64,000 bases of DNA from Gamsiella multidivaricata (GCF_025024155.1 NW_026251770.1:1-64000), one strand, 5' to 3'; positions 45,342 to 58,283 are shown, counted from the stretch's first letter. Program-made: numbers and translations. The notes: generated by a model from the letters alone, not told the origin.

Positions 45342-46671
45342 TTACTTCTTCTTGTTGGCCTCCTCCTCCTCCTTGGCCTTGCGACGGGCCTCACGGATAC
45401 CGTGAAGGCGGGCAACGGAGCGGGCCTTGCGGTGCTGCTCGTAAGCAGAGCGGCTCTTCTCCTCCTCGGTGATCTTGCGGGCCTTGTCCTTGCCCCAGAT
45501 CTGGGTAACGGGGAAAAGATCGCCAGACAACTGGGTGGCGCTCGAGAGCTCAGAGACCTCAGCATCACCCTTCTTGATCTTACCGGCCTTGCGGGGGAAG
45601 ACGATCAACTTGGCCTTGTAGGCCTTGAGGCGCTGAACGTTGAGCTGAAGGGACTCCTCAGACTTGTTGCGGCGGCGGGCATCGACCGAGACACCGATCG
45701 AGAGGGCCTCCTTGCGGCGGATGCCAGCAGCCTACAAGATAATGTGCAAAAGAATAGTCGCCTTTAAATACGCTGCTACCATGCCATCTCTCATTATCGC
45801 CCAAATAGATCGCTCCAAGTCGATGTTGATTATGTTGGATGTCTGCGAGGGGTAGGGCGGCGATCCAGAGCGAGAGTGTTCCTGCAGCTCTCGAGAGAGC
45901 AAAAGAAGAACCCCAGTACAACTGTCGAGGCGGTTTTGTTATAATTATCAATACACGATGGTCCGCCAATATTGTCCAACTTTTCAATTGCTGCGAGTCG
46001 AATGTCGGGTCATTATCCTGTAGATCTGCTCATCGTCAATGCTAACGGTTGCTTTCGTCCTCCCCGTATTCCGTGCCGCGAGAACAGGGTAACCAAAAGC
46101 AGCGAGATGCATACCTTGAGCTCCTCAAGGGTGAAGCCACGACCAGCACGGAGCTTGGTGTTGTACTTGATGGTAGGGCAGCGAACGGCGGGGCGGATCA
46201 AGCCATCAACAGGGCGAGGAGCAATGCGGGCGGCCTTCTGGACACGCGCAATACGTCTGGACTTCTTGCGACCAGCCTGGTCCAACCAGGTCTTGACGCG
46301 CGACTGCCAGTCCTTGCGGAAGTGCTGTATTGTTCAAAATAACAATATAAAAAAAATGTAAGCGCTCAAAAGTCCATGATCAACATCCAAATTTACTTCC
46401 ATACAGATATATGATCAAGAGAACAAGGCAGGACAGGACTCCACGGCTAAACAGGTTCTGAATGAGCAATTGATTGGAAGTGCACGCTGGTCTGTTTCTG
46501 CAAGGGACGAAATATATATCCCGGCGCAATTGGTGAAAGACCCAGCGTAATCCGCTCCTCCAAAATCAAAGGCCATCAAGACTCCTGTGAGCAAATCCTC
46601 TGCTCTGTTCTCTGAATAGAAAAAAAAAACAGGATACATACGTTTCCGGGCAATTGGTTGTTGTGCTTCAT
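45342..46671 (-). CDS. RPL13: 60S ribosomal protein eL13 (RPL13)
   Basis: Exons 46642..46671, 46115..46324 and 45342..45731 encode 209 residues, typical for eL13. The first exon is only ten codons ([10 protein letters not shown]). Exon 2 begins [13 protein letters not shown] and ends GFTLEELK. Exon 3 begins [20 protein letters not shown] and continues with the VFPRKAGK segment and a Lys-rich tail. Both introns fall between codons (GTATGT, GTATGC donors). The protein sits on the large subunit near the tunnel side. I found no box C/D or H/ACA snoRNA signature in the introns. Confidence 0.93.
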
Positions 46672-47745
46672 GGTCTGTTGACGGGCGTAAAGAGTCGGTA
46701 GAGGGCATCACAGTTGATTCCAACGAGATCCAGAGATGAACAGTTTCCGGTTGATGTAAGAGTTGCGTTCGCCAAGTTCGATGTCCAGTGATTTGGTGAA
46801 AGATTTGAGGCGACATAAATGAGGGATCAAGGGAGGAAAAAAAAACGGTATAGATCTCGTCAGTAAAAAGAACCTTCCATGATGCATTCACCAAGCTGGC
46901 CTTCCAGCCAAGGACTCCATAAGCACAGGTTCCAAAAGACTGCCGAAACTCGTTCGTAGATGTTGAGTTGAATCCTGGTGTTTCTGCTGCTGTCCTTGAG
47001 CACATAGCGACTTTGGGTGTTTGTTGGCTCCACAACAACTGTTTTCGGTGCCGCCTAGAGTGAAGGGGTCGATCGCACTCACGGCATTCTGTTCCTTGCT
47101 CGACTTGGTGTTGACTACGCATGCTCTTCCGAATGGCCTATAAAGGCGAGGGACTGAGTACAGTCTCCTTCATGATCATGGGGCCGTCCCATGACCCAGT
47201 AGCCCTTCTGATGCACTCCATGGTGAAAGTTCCTGCTCTGAAGTTCTGTCTGCTGATAGTCGATTCAAACGTGGATGACGGTGGAAATTGATATGCTGCG
47301 TTGTCGATAGATCGATGGATGAATGGTTCTCAATGGCGGCGCCGTTGGATGCATTCCCGGATGGTTCCCCCCATATATTTTTTTCAGTCACTTTATGTAC
47401 CAGTCAGGGGAGATTGGAAGAAAGGAAGATCCACACTGTGCTGGTGCCACCGACCTCTTGAGCTCAATTTACATCATGTGATGTATTCACTCTCTGTAGC
47501 GCGCTCCTGAGATAAAAAAAAAAAAAATACTTCAGCTTGCAGGGGATTATTACTGCTACCAAACGACTTTCTCACCGCTACTTTTATTGAGACACGCTCT
47601 TAGGATACCGATGGCTATTTCTCAAAAGTACCATCGACGGCGAAGAAACTTTATATTGTATTGGTTTTTACGATCCCTTGCCCGACATAGCAGCAGCACC
47701 GGTATCCTATAAAGCGGCTTCATGGCACACTTACGCGATACAGGG

Positions 47746-47776
<31 letters not shown>

Positions 47777-48228
47777 TACAACGAATGACTTTAAAAGCGT
47801 AGGATATCTTTCCCACATCCAATCCTAGATATTTTCAGACAGACCGTCGTTGTGTCGCCCCTTTTTTTTTTCTTTTGCGACTCATCACCAAAGACGCGCC
47901 TGTTCACCACATTCATTCCCCGTATCTGGAACGGTCCCTGTTCAGTGTTCACACATCTTCCGTCAAACGATCAATTTGCATGCAAAAGTTCCGGGGTCAT
48001 TTCCACACCCAAACCAAGATCCTACTTTTTTTTTTTCTTTTTTCTTTTTCTCCTTTTCCCCGACATGATCAAACAAGCCAGATAAGCATATACAAAGTCG
48101 CTTTGAAGTCACTTTTTTTAATTGTATACGAGAGAGAAAAAAAATACTATGGTATATGATATTTATAAATACACAAGATAGCCCACTGAAAAGCACTTGA
48201 GAATCGAGATTATTTTTTTTTTCCTTTT
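46672..48228. other. Long intergenic region
   Basis: Upstream region of RPL13 and 3' flank of the phosphate transporter. It contains a TTTTCCA repeat (47746-47778) and T-rich tracts near 47862 and 48027. No gene recognised. Confidence 0.45.
47746..47778. repeat. TTTTCCA tandem repeat, about five units
   Basis: Uninterrupted 7-base units, TTTTCCA, repeated about 4.7 times. Confidence 0.85.
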
Positions 48229-49815
48229 CTACTTCTCCTCATCGTACAAGGCATTGTTCTGGTTGTGCGAAGGAGCAGCAAAGTCGTCCTCGTTCGAGAG
48301 CTCCTCCAGAGTCTTGCCCTTGGTCTCGGGGATGAGGAAGGTGACGATGAGACCGATCAACATGAAGAGAGCAAAGATCTGGAGCAACTGAGGGATAAAG
48401 GCGTTGGGACCACCGCGATCCTTGAGCTGAGAGAAACCGACCTGGGCAATGATGGCACCCAACTTGCCGGAACCGGCTGCGATACCGTGGCCGGTCGAGC
48501 GGTAGCGGGTGGGGAAGACCTCACCGGGGATGATGAAGGTCGTCGAATTGGGTCCGAAGTTCTGGAAGAACTGGGTGGCGGCGAAGAGGAAGACGAACAG
48601 GGCGATGGAGTAGTTCTTGATCTGGGTGTAGGCGAAACCGAGGACGCAGAAGAGGATGCAGGACATGACGAAACCGATGATCTGGATCTTGATACGACCG
48701 AGACGCTCGATGGTGAAGACAGTGACCCAGTAACCGGGAACGGCACCCAACAGGACAATGATGATCTGACCGACAGCGGCGTTCCAGCAGGTGCTCCAGT
48801 TGTCACCCTTGACGGACGAGAAGTTGATCGAGGACAGGATGAAGGAGTTGTTGAGACCGATACCGTAGAAGGCAACATCGAGAGCGAACCAGGCCATGGA
48901 GGTACCGAAGAGAACCTTGAAGTTGCGCCACTGGGAGAAGTAGGCGCAGAAGTCAGAGAAGGAGCCCTTGACGACAGTGGGGTTGGAGACGACGACATCG
49001 TTGGCATCATCCTCAGACTGGAGGTGGTTGCGGTTCTCCTTAAGGACGGTGGCAACATCACGCTCGGCCTTGTTGACGTTGTTCTCGATATCGAGGACAT
49101 AGCGGGGAGTCTCGGGGATGGTCAGACGGAAGTAGACGGCAACGAGGGCGGGGAGGCATCCGAAACCGATGAGGATACGCCAGACGTAATCCAGGTTCTG
49201 AGTGTTGGCGATGATGCTGGACTTGAAGGCGGTAAGGAGAATGATGGCGACGATACCGGTGGTCAAGTAACCGAATCCCTGCATGGCAAAGACAGCAGCC
49301 ATCATGGCACCGCGGCGGTTGGTGGTGGCGAACTCGGAGGTGATGACGGCAGACAGAGGGTAATCACCACCGATACCGATACCGACAATGACACGCCAGA
49401 TGATAAGGGCAGCGGGCAAAGAGAGGACGTAGCCGTTTCCAGAGACAGACTGGGCGAGGGTGGCAACAATAATGATCATCAACTCGATACCGTACATGCG
49501 CTTGCGTCCGAGACGATCGGCAAGGTAACCGAATCCGACCTGACCAAGGAAGGTACCGACGGAGGCGGCGACCTTGATGCCCAAATCCAAATCAGAGGGC
49601 AGAGGGCCGTTGAAGTAGATCATGCCCAGCATGGGGGTGACCAAGTTGATGGCGAAGAGATCGTAGGCATCGGTGAAGAAACCGACACCGGCGACGAGAC
49701 AGGCACGAATGTGGAACCAGCCGAACTCAGCATTGTCGATCTTGGCCAAGGCCTCGCGACGACGCTCGTTTAGCTGGTTGGCATCCAACTTTGCGGTTGC
49801 GTTATAGGTGGACAT
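48229..49815 (-). CDS. High-affinity inorganic phosphate:H+ symporter (PHO84-like)
   Basis: Single exon, 528 residues, the normal length for the family. Twelve spans with a central hydrophilic loop. Recognisable motifs: GVGFFTDAYDLFAINLV in span 1, GYLADRLGRKRMYG loop, GIGIGGDYPLSAVITSEFA (the signature of PHS-family symporters) and PNSTTFIIPGEVFPTRYRST near span 9-10. It would import phosphate with protons at the plasma membrane. Absence of introns and a strong C-ending codon bias suggest high expression. That bias leaves a long open frame on the opposite strand, which I judge to be a shadow. The upstream region has CCAAT boxes. Confidence 0.95.
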   Translation of the reverse strand: MSTYNATAKLDANQLNERRREALAKIDNAEFGWFHIRACLVAGVGFFTDAYDLFAINLVTPMLGMIYFNGPLPSDLDLGIKVAASVGTFLGQVGFGYLADRLGRKRMYGIELMIIIVATLAQSVSGNGYVLSLPAALIIWRVIVGIGIGGDYPLSAVITSEFATTNRRGAMMAAVFAMQGFGYLTTGIVAIILLTAFKSSIIANTQNLDYVWRILIGFGCLPALVAVYFRLTIPETPRYVLDIENNVNKAERDVATVLKENRNHLQSEDDANDVVVSNPTVVKGSFSDFCAYFSQWRNFKVLFGTSMAWFALDVAFYGIGLNNSFILSSINFSSVKGDNWSTCWNAAVGQIIIVLLGAVPGYWVTVFTIERLGRIKIQIIGFVMSCILFCVLGFAYTQIKNYSIALFVFLFAATQFFQNFGPNSTTFIIPGEVFPTRYRSTGHGIAAGSGKLGAIIAQVGFSQLKDRGGPNAFIPQLLQIFALFMLIGLIVTFLIPETKGKTLEELSNEDDFAAPSHNQNNALYDEEK

Positions 49816-50700
49816 GGTGTGTGAGGGAGTGGTGGCGGTGAAGGGAGGAGGCGGGGGAGGGAGGATGGAGGCGGAGAGGCCAAGGAGTAGAGGACGGGGA
49901 GAGAAGGTGTTGATCGAAGGAGGATGGGGAGCAAGAAAAAGAGGCAGGGGATGCGGACAGTATTTATAACGGACAGACGAGTGGGGCAGGGCAAGGCGGG
50001 AGAACTAGAGGGTGTTACCGAGCAAAGAGCACCGATGGTCGCAATGGGCAAATGGGGAGGGAGGGGTGTACGGATGGATAGACGCTCATCTGTTCTAGGC
50101 ATGAAGATGGACACCAAGTGGACGCACATGAAATTAGACCGCAAACAAGGTTCGTTCAGAGGCCAGAGAAAAAGGCAGAGAAGCGAAAGGGGGAGATGCG
50201 GGCTCCTATTGGCTGCGGGGCCGAACGTGTGCACCAGCAGAATGGGAACGTGGGCGATTTGACAGGGCCTGAGCTCATCCTGGGCGGCAATCGAGGAGCC
50301 TACACCGCCCCGCACGAGGGCAGGGCTTCCGTCGAGATAGGGCCGCATATATTTTTTAATACAGGGTACATTATCGTGCCAGTAGGGTGTATATAGATCG
50401 GGTGATGAAAAAAAGGAGCAAAAAAGAAGCCAGAGAACTCTCACAGCAGTCGATCTAATATTTCCAGACCAAAAGAGAGACGCAGAGAGAGGGGACGGTG
50501 TGACAGACGGGACAAAGAGGACCAAAAAAAAAAGCGCCCACTCTTCATTGGCTTTGTCCCCCGTGCGAGAGCACTGCAGGGGGCTGATGCCCAATGATCT
50601 GCTACGCGTGGCGCAGGGCGAGCGGTCATTGGCTGGCTGACCGTGATTAAGGTTCCAACCTTAGTGACGAGAAATAAAGACATGGACCGCTCTCTCAATA
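49816..50700 (-). promoter_or_regulatory. Promoter region of the phosphate symporter with three CCAAT boxes
   Basis: CCAAT, read in the gene's direction, occurs at 50208-50212, 50547-50551 and 50628-50632, the last two within the shared heptamer TCATTGG on the plus strand. A TATA-like TTATAAAT lies near 49962-49969, about 150 bases before the ATG, and a second TATATA near 50390. CCAAT boxes are bound by the HAP/NF-Y complex. No clear CACGTG phosphate-response site was found. Confidence 0.55.
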
Positions 50701-51809
50701 AGCCGGACTACATGTATACATTTCCACAACTGCTACACCCCCGCACAACGCACGTCCGCTGTGTATTCTGTGCATGGCGTGGATGGATATAGACTAGATG
50801 GGGTGGCCTGTCTTGATCGTCTGATTTGTGTTTCACCTCCCCATTAAAAGATGGGGTGCGCTATTATTTTTTTGGCCATAGCCGTCGTCCTTCCCTGGTT
50901 TCCACAGTCGGTTCTACCTTCGATCCTCAAAGTAGCGCGCTCGCATCGATTTTCTACTACAGTACAAAAATAACCTCAGAAGGAAAAAAAAAAAAATTAC
51001 GGCGCGCTTTTGAGGGAAGGAAGGTTTTTTTTTTGTGATTCTTGTTGTTGGATGAATGAATGCATGTTCTGCCTCTGGAGGACACAAAACGTTCTAGGGT
51101 TATACATGTGTGTGAGAGCGGGAATGGACAAAAAGTTCGTTCAAATATGGAAGACGAAGTATGGAACGTGGGCAAGTTGACGTCCAGAAGTGGTTCTATT
51201 CTGCCGCTTCAGAGCACCGAAATACAAATATGGTCAGCCTAGGTCGTACAAGGATCCATCCACGTTGTCTATGATGAACCATTGGATTGGACGTTTGTCC
51301 AGCGGAGCATGCACATGCATTTCGCACACTCCGAAAAAGATTGTTTATTTCTCCCTCTTCCCTCCCTCCTCCTCCTCATCCGTCCCCAGGGTTGTCGCGA
51401 AAAAACTTAAACTGGATAAAGTGATGGCGCATCTCATGCATCACTAAGCTTGTCTCCATTCCCCTCTTTGGTCCTCCACACTGGTCGTGCTTATTCAATA
51501 CCGAAAGCCGTTGGTCCGAGGAGAGAGAGAGAGAGAGAAAGAGAGGATGGATGTATGAGATAGGATGGGCCGGACGATACCCCTCAGTGCCGGACTATGC
51601 TCAATGGGGCAGGCATGGCGTATTGAGTATCCATGTTAATTTACCAGGGAATCATGAAAACGCCCTTCCGTCTCTCATCGGTAGGCTATTATGAAGGCCC
51701 AATATAATATGCTTGGTTTCTGATTTATTTCGGTATAAAACTATTGTACATGCATTTAGGGGTAATCCGGTTGCTCCGCTTCATAAAAGAATAGCAAAAA
51801 AAAACACTC
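50701..51809. other. Intergenic
   Basis: No gene recognised. A GA-rich run (GAGAGAGAGAGAGA) lies near 51521-51537, and A/T homopolymers occur near 50985 and 51025. Confidence 0.4.
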
Positions 51810-54800
51810 CTAGGGCTTGGTTTCCATGACAGAGTCGTTTTGGGTGTGCTGTGACATAAAGGTTCTCATACGCTCCATCTCAAGCTCAGAGTTGGCCCTG
51901 ACTGAGAGCGGCTTCATAGTTCTGCGCTTGATAAACTTGTACAGATCGGAGACGATGATAAAAATAACTAAGGCTGCGGCCACAAGGCCCCACTCGTAGC
52001 TGATGCCGGTGTGCTTGAAGACATCATGGTTCAGGCCCGGAATGTAGATACAGGGAAAGACAACAAGAGAGCCAATCACGATGGACATCCAGAGCATCTT
52101 GTTCAGACGCAATGTCTTGAGGTTCTTGATCGACCAGCTGCTGGAGCGCATGCTCCTGCAATTCACAGCATGAGCCAAGAGCAGGAAGGTCAAGCAGGCA
52201 TAAGCGGTCGCACGTGCCTTGAAGACGCCCTCGCAGGCGCTCGAGTATTCAGCGTTACAGCCCTGTCCCAAATTGCCGCCATTGAGTCCAAAGATCACTG
52301 TGCAGAATGCCGCAAAACACAGCGCTCCCATGGTAAGGCCATACACAAAGGTATCCAGGACGACTTCAAACGAGAACAGCCCTTGCTTTGCTGATCGTGG
52401 GGGCTCGCGCATGTTGGACTCACTTGCGGGCTCGAGGCCGAGTCCCATGGCTGGAGGCGAAGATGTGATCATGTTCAGAAACAGAATCTGGACAGCGCTC
52501 ATGGGGAAGACAGCACTACCTTCATTGTCCTTGAAGGCGAGGCCGACGATCAAAACCACGATTTCGGCCACATTCGTAGACTAGTTCGATCCAAGGTATA
52601 GTAAAATATGTCGTTAGTCATTGAGAGTCCCCCGAAACAGATTGTCCAGATGTTCAACAAATAGCGTTCAATCTTACCATAAGATGCGAGATAAACTTTT
52701 GGATGTTGGCAAAGATACGACGACCTTCAGCGACAGCGTGCACAATGGTAGCAAAATTATCGTCTGTCAAGACAATATCAGCAGCTTGCTTGGCAACATC
52801 CGACCCAGACTGGCCCATTGCAATTCCAACATCTGCAGCTTTAAGCGAGGGCGAATCGTTCACACCATCACCAGTCATGGCCGCAAACAGCTTACGACGG
52901 TGGAGTGCCGCAATCATCTTGACCTTTGTGTTGGGCGAGCAACGGGCGACCACGCGAGGGAGTTCCTCTAGTTCGTCAACTTCTTGGTCTGTCATAGAAT
53001 CAAACTGTCCGGCGGTCATGATCAAAGGGTTGTTCTTGACGGGGACATCAGCAGGGATGATGGCAACCTCCTTGGCGATAGCAGCAGCGGTGGATGGGTG
53101 GTCACCCGTCAGCATATGGACACGAATTCCAGCGTCATAGCATTGAAGCACAGCTGGACGTGACTCAGCGCGTGGGGGGTCGTAGATTCCAACCAGTCCA
53201 AGGAAAATCATATCCTGCTCAACCTGATCACGAACCAAGTCGTGGACAAGGTCAACACCAGCCTCCGGCTCGAAACGACGGTAGGCGAGAGTCAGAACGC
53301 GCAACCCTTGCTCGGCGAGAATATCCATCTTCTCCGTGATCATGGCTTCAAATTCCTCGCGATCGATACCTCCCTTGTCTCCGGTCATGCTGCGCTCCGT
53401 ATCTCCATCCAGCCAGTGCGTGCAGCAGCCAAGGACACGTTCGGTGGCACCCTTCAAGAAAATAAAGTATTCGCCAGGACCATCCTGCCTATTAGGGCTC
53501 TGGTACAGGACCGACATGCGTTTAACAGAGGAATCAAAGGGGAATTCGGCCACGAGCTTGAAACCTTGACTGACTAGGTCGGGCTTGGCAAGTCCAGCCT
53601 TGTAGGAGAGGACCTGGAGTGCAATCTCAGTAGGGTCGCCGATAGCGGACCATTCGCCACGGTTTTCAGGGTGTGTCATCTTGCGGAGTTCGGCCATGTT
53701 GCAAAGAGAAGCAGCCTGGAGAGTTCGAAGAAAGTGGCCGGATCCGATGCCGTTCTCGACAAGGTGCTCTTGCTCGGGATTCCCACCAGGAGCTGCCTGC
53801 TCGCCTTGCTGGTAGATATCACCCTCTGGATTGAATCCAGTGCCGGTGACGCGGTAGAAACCATCACCAGGGAGCCACATACGAACAGCCACCATCTTGG
53901 ACTGAGTCAAGGTACCGGTCTATATATCGTCGAGGAGTCCAAAGTATTGTCTTGTTAGTCATCGGAACTCGCACCTTTTGTTTCTTTTCCTTTTTTCTTT
54001 TTTTAATAGTAATATTATAATAAAACTCACCTTGTCAGAACAGATGTTGGTAACAGCGCCCAGACTCTCGAGACTGGAGAGTCGTCGGACGATAGCCTTG
54101 ACTTCAGCCATTCGACTGACACCAAAAGCCATAGTCAAAGTAACGACGGCGACAAGTCCCTCGGGAATCATGGCAATGGCAACAGAGATCGCATAGATCG
54201 CAATCTCATTGTTGTACTCGAACTTGTGGACAGCAAACACGACGACGACGAGAATGACGGCTGCCAAGAAAATGTAGTAGGCCATCTTGTTCAATCGCTT
54301 CTGCAATGGCGTAGTCTCATTACCCCCGACCTCCATGAGACTGGTAGCGATCCGTCCGATCTGGGTCCTCATACCAGTACAGGTGACGATACCCTTGGCG
54401 CGGCCCTTGACGACGGTTGTGGAGGAGAACACCATGTTGAGACGATCGCCCAGCGGCTGCTCTACATCCTCGATAGAGTCGAGGTTCTTTTGCACAGGCA
54501 GAGACTCGCCAGTGAGAAGGGCCTCGTCGGTTTCCAAGTTGAAGATCTCGAAGAGACGGCAGTCGGCACCAATGACGTCTCCGTCCTCGAAGATCATGAT
54601 GTCCCCGGGCACCGCTTGGTTGTTCGGGATCGTGGTTCTTGATTCGTTGCGGATGACCTTGGCCGTGGGCGAGGACATGTTTCGAAGAGCTTCCATGGTC
54701 TGCTCGGCATTGTATTCTTGCCAAAAACCGATAGCGGCGTTCATGATGATGATCACCAGGATGACAGCGCCTTCTGCCCAGTCCTTGGTCGCAAACGATA

Positions 54801-55268
54801 AGATCTATTCAAAACAGCCCGGTTGATATAAACTGAGGTCAATACAAAAAGATCGTCTATATTCCATAAATAGAGGATCCCGTCACTTGGATATCACACT
54901 GGATCACATTGGATCAGACTGGATAATGTCTTACGAGATCGTAGTGTGGCCCGTTGTGCGCTAAGCTGAAGGACGCTCGGGCTTCATTTTGATCGGGTAT
55001 TGTCCTATGCACGCGATACGGTACTTACAGTTGCAATCAGAAGAATAACGACAAGGACGTTGGCGACTTGGCGCCAGAGCACCTTGTACCACTTCACGCC
55101 TCCGCTTCCTTGGAGCGCATTGTTGCCATATTTCTTGAGTCGCTCGGCAGCTTCCTGGGAGCTCAGTCCCTCGAAGATATTGGTGGAGAAATGCTCAGCG
55201 ACTTGCTCGACAGACAAAGTGTGGAAGGGAGTTTCCTCTTCGATCTCTACGGTCTTGCTCTTGGCCAT
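51810..55268 (-). CDS. P-type cation ATPase, ENA-like (type IID Na+/K+ efflux)
   Basis: Exons 55029..55268, 54031..54804, 52678..53919 and 51810..52580 encode 1008 residues, the family length. Domains in order: N-terminal cation-ATPase domain (FHTLSVEQVAEHF), actuator with LLTGESLPVQKN, span 4 with MIPEGLVAVVTLTMAFG, the phosphorylation motif CSDKTGTLT split by the exon 2/3 junction (Asp about residue 337), nucleotide-binding FLKGATERVLGC, hinge MLTGDHPSTA and MTGDGVNDSPSLKAADVGIAMG, then six C-terminal spans. The IPEGLVAVVTLTMA form of span 4 fits fungal ENA-type Na+/K+ exporters better than PMR1 Ca2+/Mn2+ pumps (IPEGLPIVVT). Ion specificity is an inference. All catalytic residues checked are present. 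Confidence 0.92.
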
Positions 55269-57038
55269 TACAAAACGAGCGAGGTGTTCTTGTATGATCA
55301 GCGGAGGGCTGGCTAGGGCGGAGTGTGACGTTGAAGGGTGGCGGGGGATGAAGAGTGCGATGGGGAGGGGAGGGAGGTATATGAAGTAGCCCGGTGGGGA
55401 GTTTTTTTAGGGGGGGTCTGTACAAGGGATCTGCGAGTGTGTGGGAATGTATGCACAACAGAGAGAAGAGGGGAGAAAAGAGAAGTAGCTGGATGGCGAA
55501 GAATCCCTGGGTTGATGAGGAAAGAGAGGAGAGGGAGGGGGGACAGCTGCCATATTTATAAACCCGGGCAACGACCATGAGTGAATGAAACTTTTTCCTA
55601 CACCCGGCGGATCGGATGCACTGAGGAGCAGAAGAGGCGATCTGTTTCCAAAAGACGAGACAAACAAAGGTGTCCGGTCGCTTCTTGCACCTCGTCTTCT
55701 GCAGATGTCTCAGGAATACATTCCACCTGCTTTAAAGTACTCTGTCCCATTAGAACAGACTACGACGTACTAGCATGCCCAGGGTTCTCGGCGGCAAGCT
55801 GGCCCTTACTGGAGAACTGGATGACGACAGGCAAGGTTACAGGTCACGAGAAAACTTCTGGGGCCAACCTTAATAGCCTTTTTCGAGGTCTCTAGAATTC
55901 TGGTCTAGCATATGCACGCTGCTGGAAAACCGTTAATCCGAGCGCACCAACACTCTTTATTTTTCATTCTGTGCCCCCCGCTGTGTAGTCTTACCGAGCA
56001 ATTGTACCACTCTTGTCTGCGCTGTCTGTCTCGACTCCACACCCCTCCCATCGCCCATCGCCCATCGACTCAACGTGGCCTCTCCATCCCCCCTCGCCTG
56101 GTGCGCAGTCATACCAGAATCACATGGGCCCCGTCACTAGTGACACTAGCCCATTAACTTTAATCGGGGTACCACCTTGTTTGCAATTGAGTCCCCATTC
56201 AAAAATGATGACATTGTCCGATCAGCTCGATTCACTGCTAAAGAGTCTTGTTAGCGTGGTGCGTGCTGCCGGTTTGTGTCATCGTCATGGCCTCGGCTCC
56301 CCTCGCCCCCCTGAAAGAGGCGACTACGGCCTCAGGGGTTTCCCAGCGATGCATCATTTCGCCTTTCATTTCTCGGGAAAGTTCTAGGTTACGACACGGA
56401 CACGACGTCAGAGTGGACAAATGCCCTGGCCATGAACACAAAACCTTAAAAGGCTAGATGAACTCCATTTTAAACTAATCACACCATTGTCTTTGTTTGT
56501 GTTGTAAGCGAGCGCATCTTTCCTCGCCTTCCATTTCCATAAACCCTTCCTCATTTTTCTATGTTGTTTTTGCTATACTTGACGTACGTACATACATAGT
56601 CTACGTCGCATACGCACTTGTCTATGTTGGGGACCATAGTTAATCCACATGGGCGACAGAGGGAACCAAAACAGTTTGAGTGACACAACTGCACAATATT
56701 AGGGGCCCTTATTCAAAGTTCTGATGGAAAGTGCCGGAAAGATGTTTCTGAATTGTCCACCAAATTTGGACAAATTACCTTTTTTTCAGAGCCTATGCAC
56801 CTCCTGTGTAGGCGCCTGTCCGTGTTTGGCAACTTTCTTCTTTCTTTTTTTCTATTTAGTAACTGTACTGTCTCCAGAGTGGCTGCCTCGCTCGTTATCC
56901 ACAACCAACAAACTCTTATTGATTCGTATTCACTCTTCCTGACGCTGTGTATTCAATCGTTCCGTCTCACCCCCACACTCTATCGTAACAAAGCGAAACA
57001 AACTCGACTAACCAATGTAATCACTCTGGCTGTCTCCC
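55269..57038. other. Long intergenic region; ENA-like promoter
   Basis: On the minus strand the first ~280 bases upstream of the ATPase are C/T-rich and a TATA-like TTTATAAAT-type box lies near 55552-55561. Beyond that, no gene recognised to 57038. Confidence 0.5.
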
Positions 57039-57340
57039 TTGGCCGCCAATCCATGCCCATCTCAGCCGACATGCTTTCCTACCCTTCAAAATCCAGGTCA
57101 GGGACCAGTCCCGTACAACTGCACTATGACAACCCCTGAATACCTGGAAGCCGACGAGGGATTTGTGTGCATGTTTGCGCCGACACACGCAGGACATGGA
57201 TTTCAGCTTTTCGACGACCCCATGCATCCGGTGTAGAAACCTACAGCGGGCCACTTATGATCATGGATTCACCGAATACAATTCTTATTACCACTGCCGA
57301 AGATACGGGCGGCAAAGGAGGCGAAGAGGGTGAAGGATAA
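57039..57340 (+). pseudogene. Decayed paralog of the small secreted protein gene
   Basis: Pieces align in order with the intact gene at 58284. VPYNCTMTTPEYL matches the PVMNCTIATPITVL region, EGFVCMFAPTHAGHGFQLFD matches GHCVFTPTRPGVGFVFSA, and, after a frame change near 57230 (stop at 57234-57236), VETYSGPLMI matches VPTYSGPFTV. No start codon or signal peptide remains in frame. It lies 0.9 kb upstream of the intact copy in the same orientation, so it is a decayed tandem duplicate. Confidence 0.72.
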
Positions 57341-58283
57341 GGTCGAAGCTGCGGAGGTCAAGGTTGATATTGGCGGTTGAGAAAGCAGGATGAGATTATG
57401 CAGGAGACAATGGATGTGGGAGAGCATTCTGGAGCAGACAGCGCCTGTAGAGACGATGGAAGATTTAAATGGCAACCTCCTGCTTTGTAAACAAGGATGC
57501 TCCATCTATAGCTCATACAGAATTTTTGTATTCGGAAGGATCCTCCATTGACGAAATACATATCAATAGAACTATTCCTTGTCCTGTCATCCGTTTCGTC
57601 TGTGATAGGAAGCTCTGGGGTGGATGACAGAAATCATTATATCCGGGTGCTAATTCACCAACTCGCGGTGTATCTGTTCCTACGGCGCTACATAATCCAG
57701 ACTGGATCATGACCAGGACCTGGATTCCATTCTGCTCCATTTCGTCTACCTTTTTTTATTTTTTTGTTTTATTTTTTTATAGCAAAGAAACGGGTACCGA
57801 TCGTCTTTCTTGAAGTATAAAAAAAAAAAAAAAAAAAAAAAGAAAGGCAACACAAAGCATGGAAGTGCCTTTACTTCCGGCGTTTACCAGAATGCTAGTT
57901 CTAAACAAAACATCCTTCTCCCCTTCGGACCCTTGCACCCGACACACGCATCGCACATACCATTCCAAAATTCCTAAAAAGCATGTTATTTCTAAAAAAG
58001 TCCAGGAATCTTACAACGTGGCATCCTCGTGGCAACTTGGTCCGTCCTCTCCTGGGTTGTCTCGACCGGGAATCGGGGTCGCTATAAAAACAAGCCCTTC
58101 GAGGTGTCCATCCACATCCACGCACTCCTCAGCGCTCCATCCATACTACTCGCACATGCAATAACAACAGCAGCTACAACTACAACTACAACTACAACTA
58201 CAACTACAACTACAACTACAACTACAACTACAACTACAACTACAACTACAACTACAACTATAACTATAACTATAACAACAAAA
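57341..58283. promoter_or_regulatory. Upstream region of the secreted-protein gene
   Basis: A TATA box (TATAAAAA, 58083-58090) lies about 195 bases before the ATG. Between them is the CTACAA hexanucleotide repeat. A homopolymers occur near 57820-57841. No other gene seen. Confidence 0.55.
58174..58275. repeat. (CTACAA)n hexanucleotide microsatellite in the 5' leader
   Basis: About 14 CTACAA units followed by three CTATAA variants. It ends nine bases before the ATG of the secreted-protein gene, so it is probably transcribed as part of the leader. Confidence 0.9.

Noticed and set aside
46415..47122. 235-codon minus-strand frame over the start of RPL13
   Set aside because: It overlaps RPL13 exon 1, intron 1 and promoter, includes an A-run, and shows no domain.
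48265..49773. 502-codon open frame on the plus strand opposite the phosphate symporter
   Set aside because: Acidic, Gly/Asp/Glu-rich composition with no domain; it arises from codon bias of the real minus-strand gene.
58029..58283. Upstream start for the secreted protein
   Set aside because: It would translate the hexanucleotide repeat as poly-Thr and displace the signal peptide.
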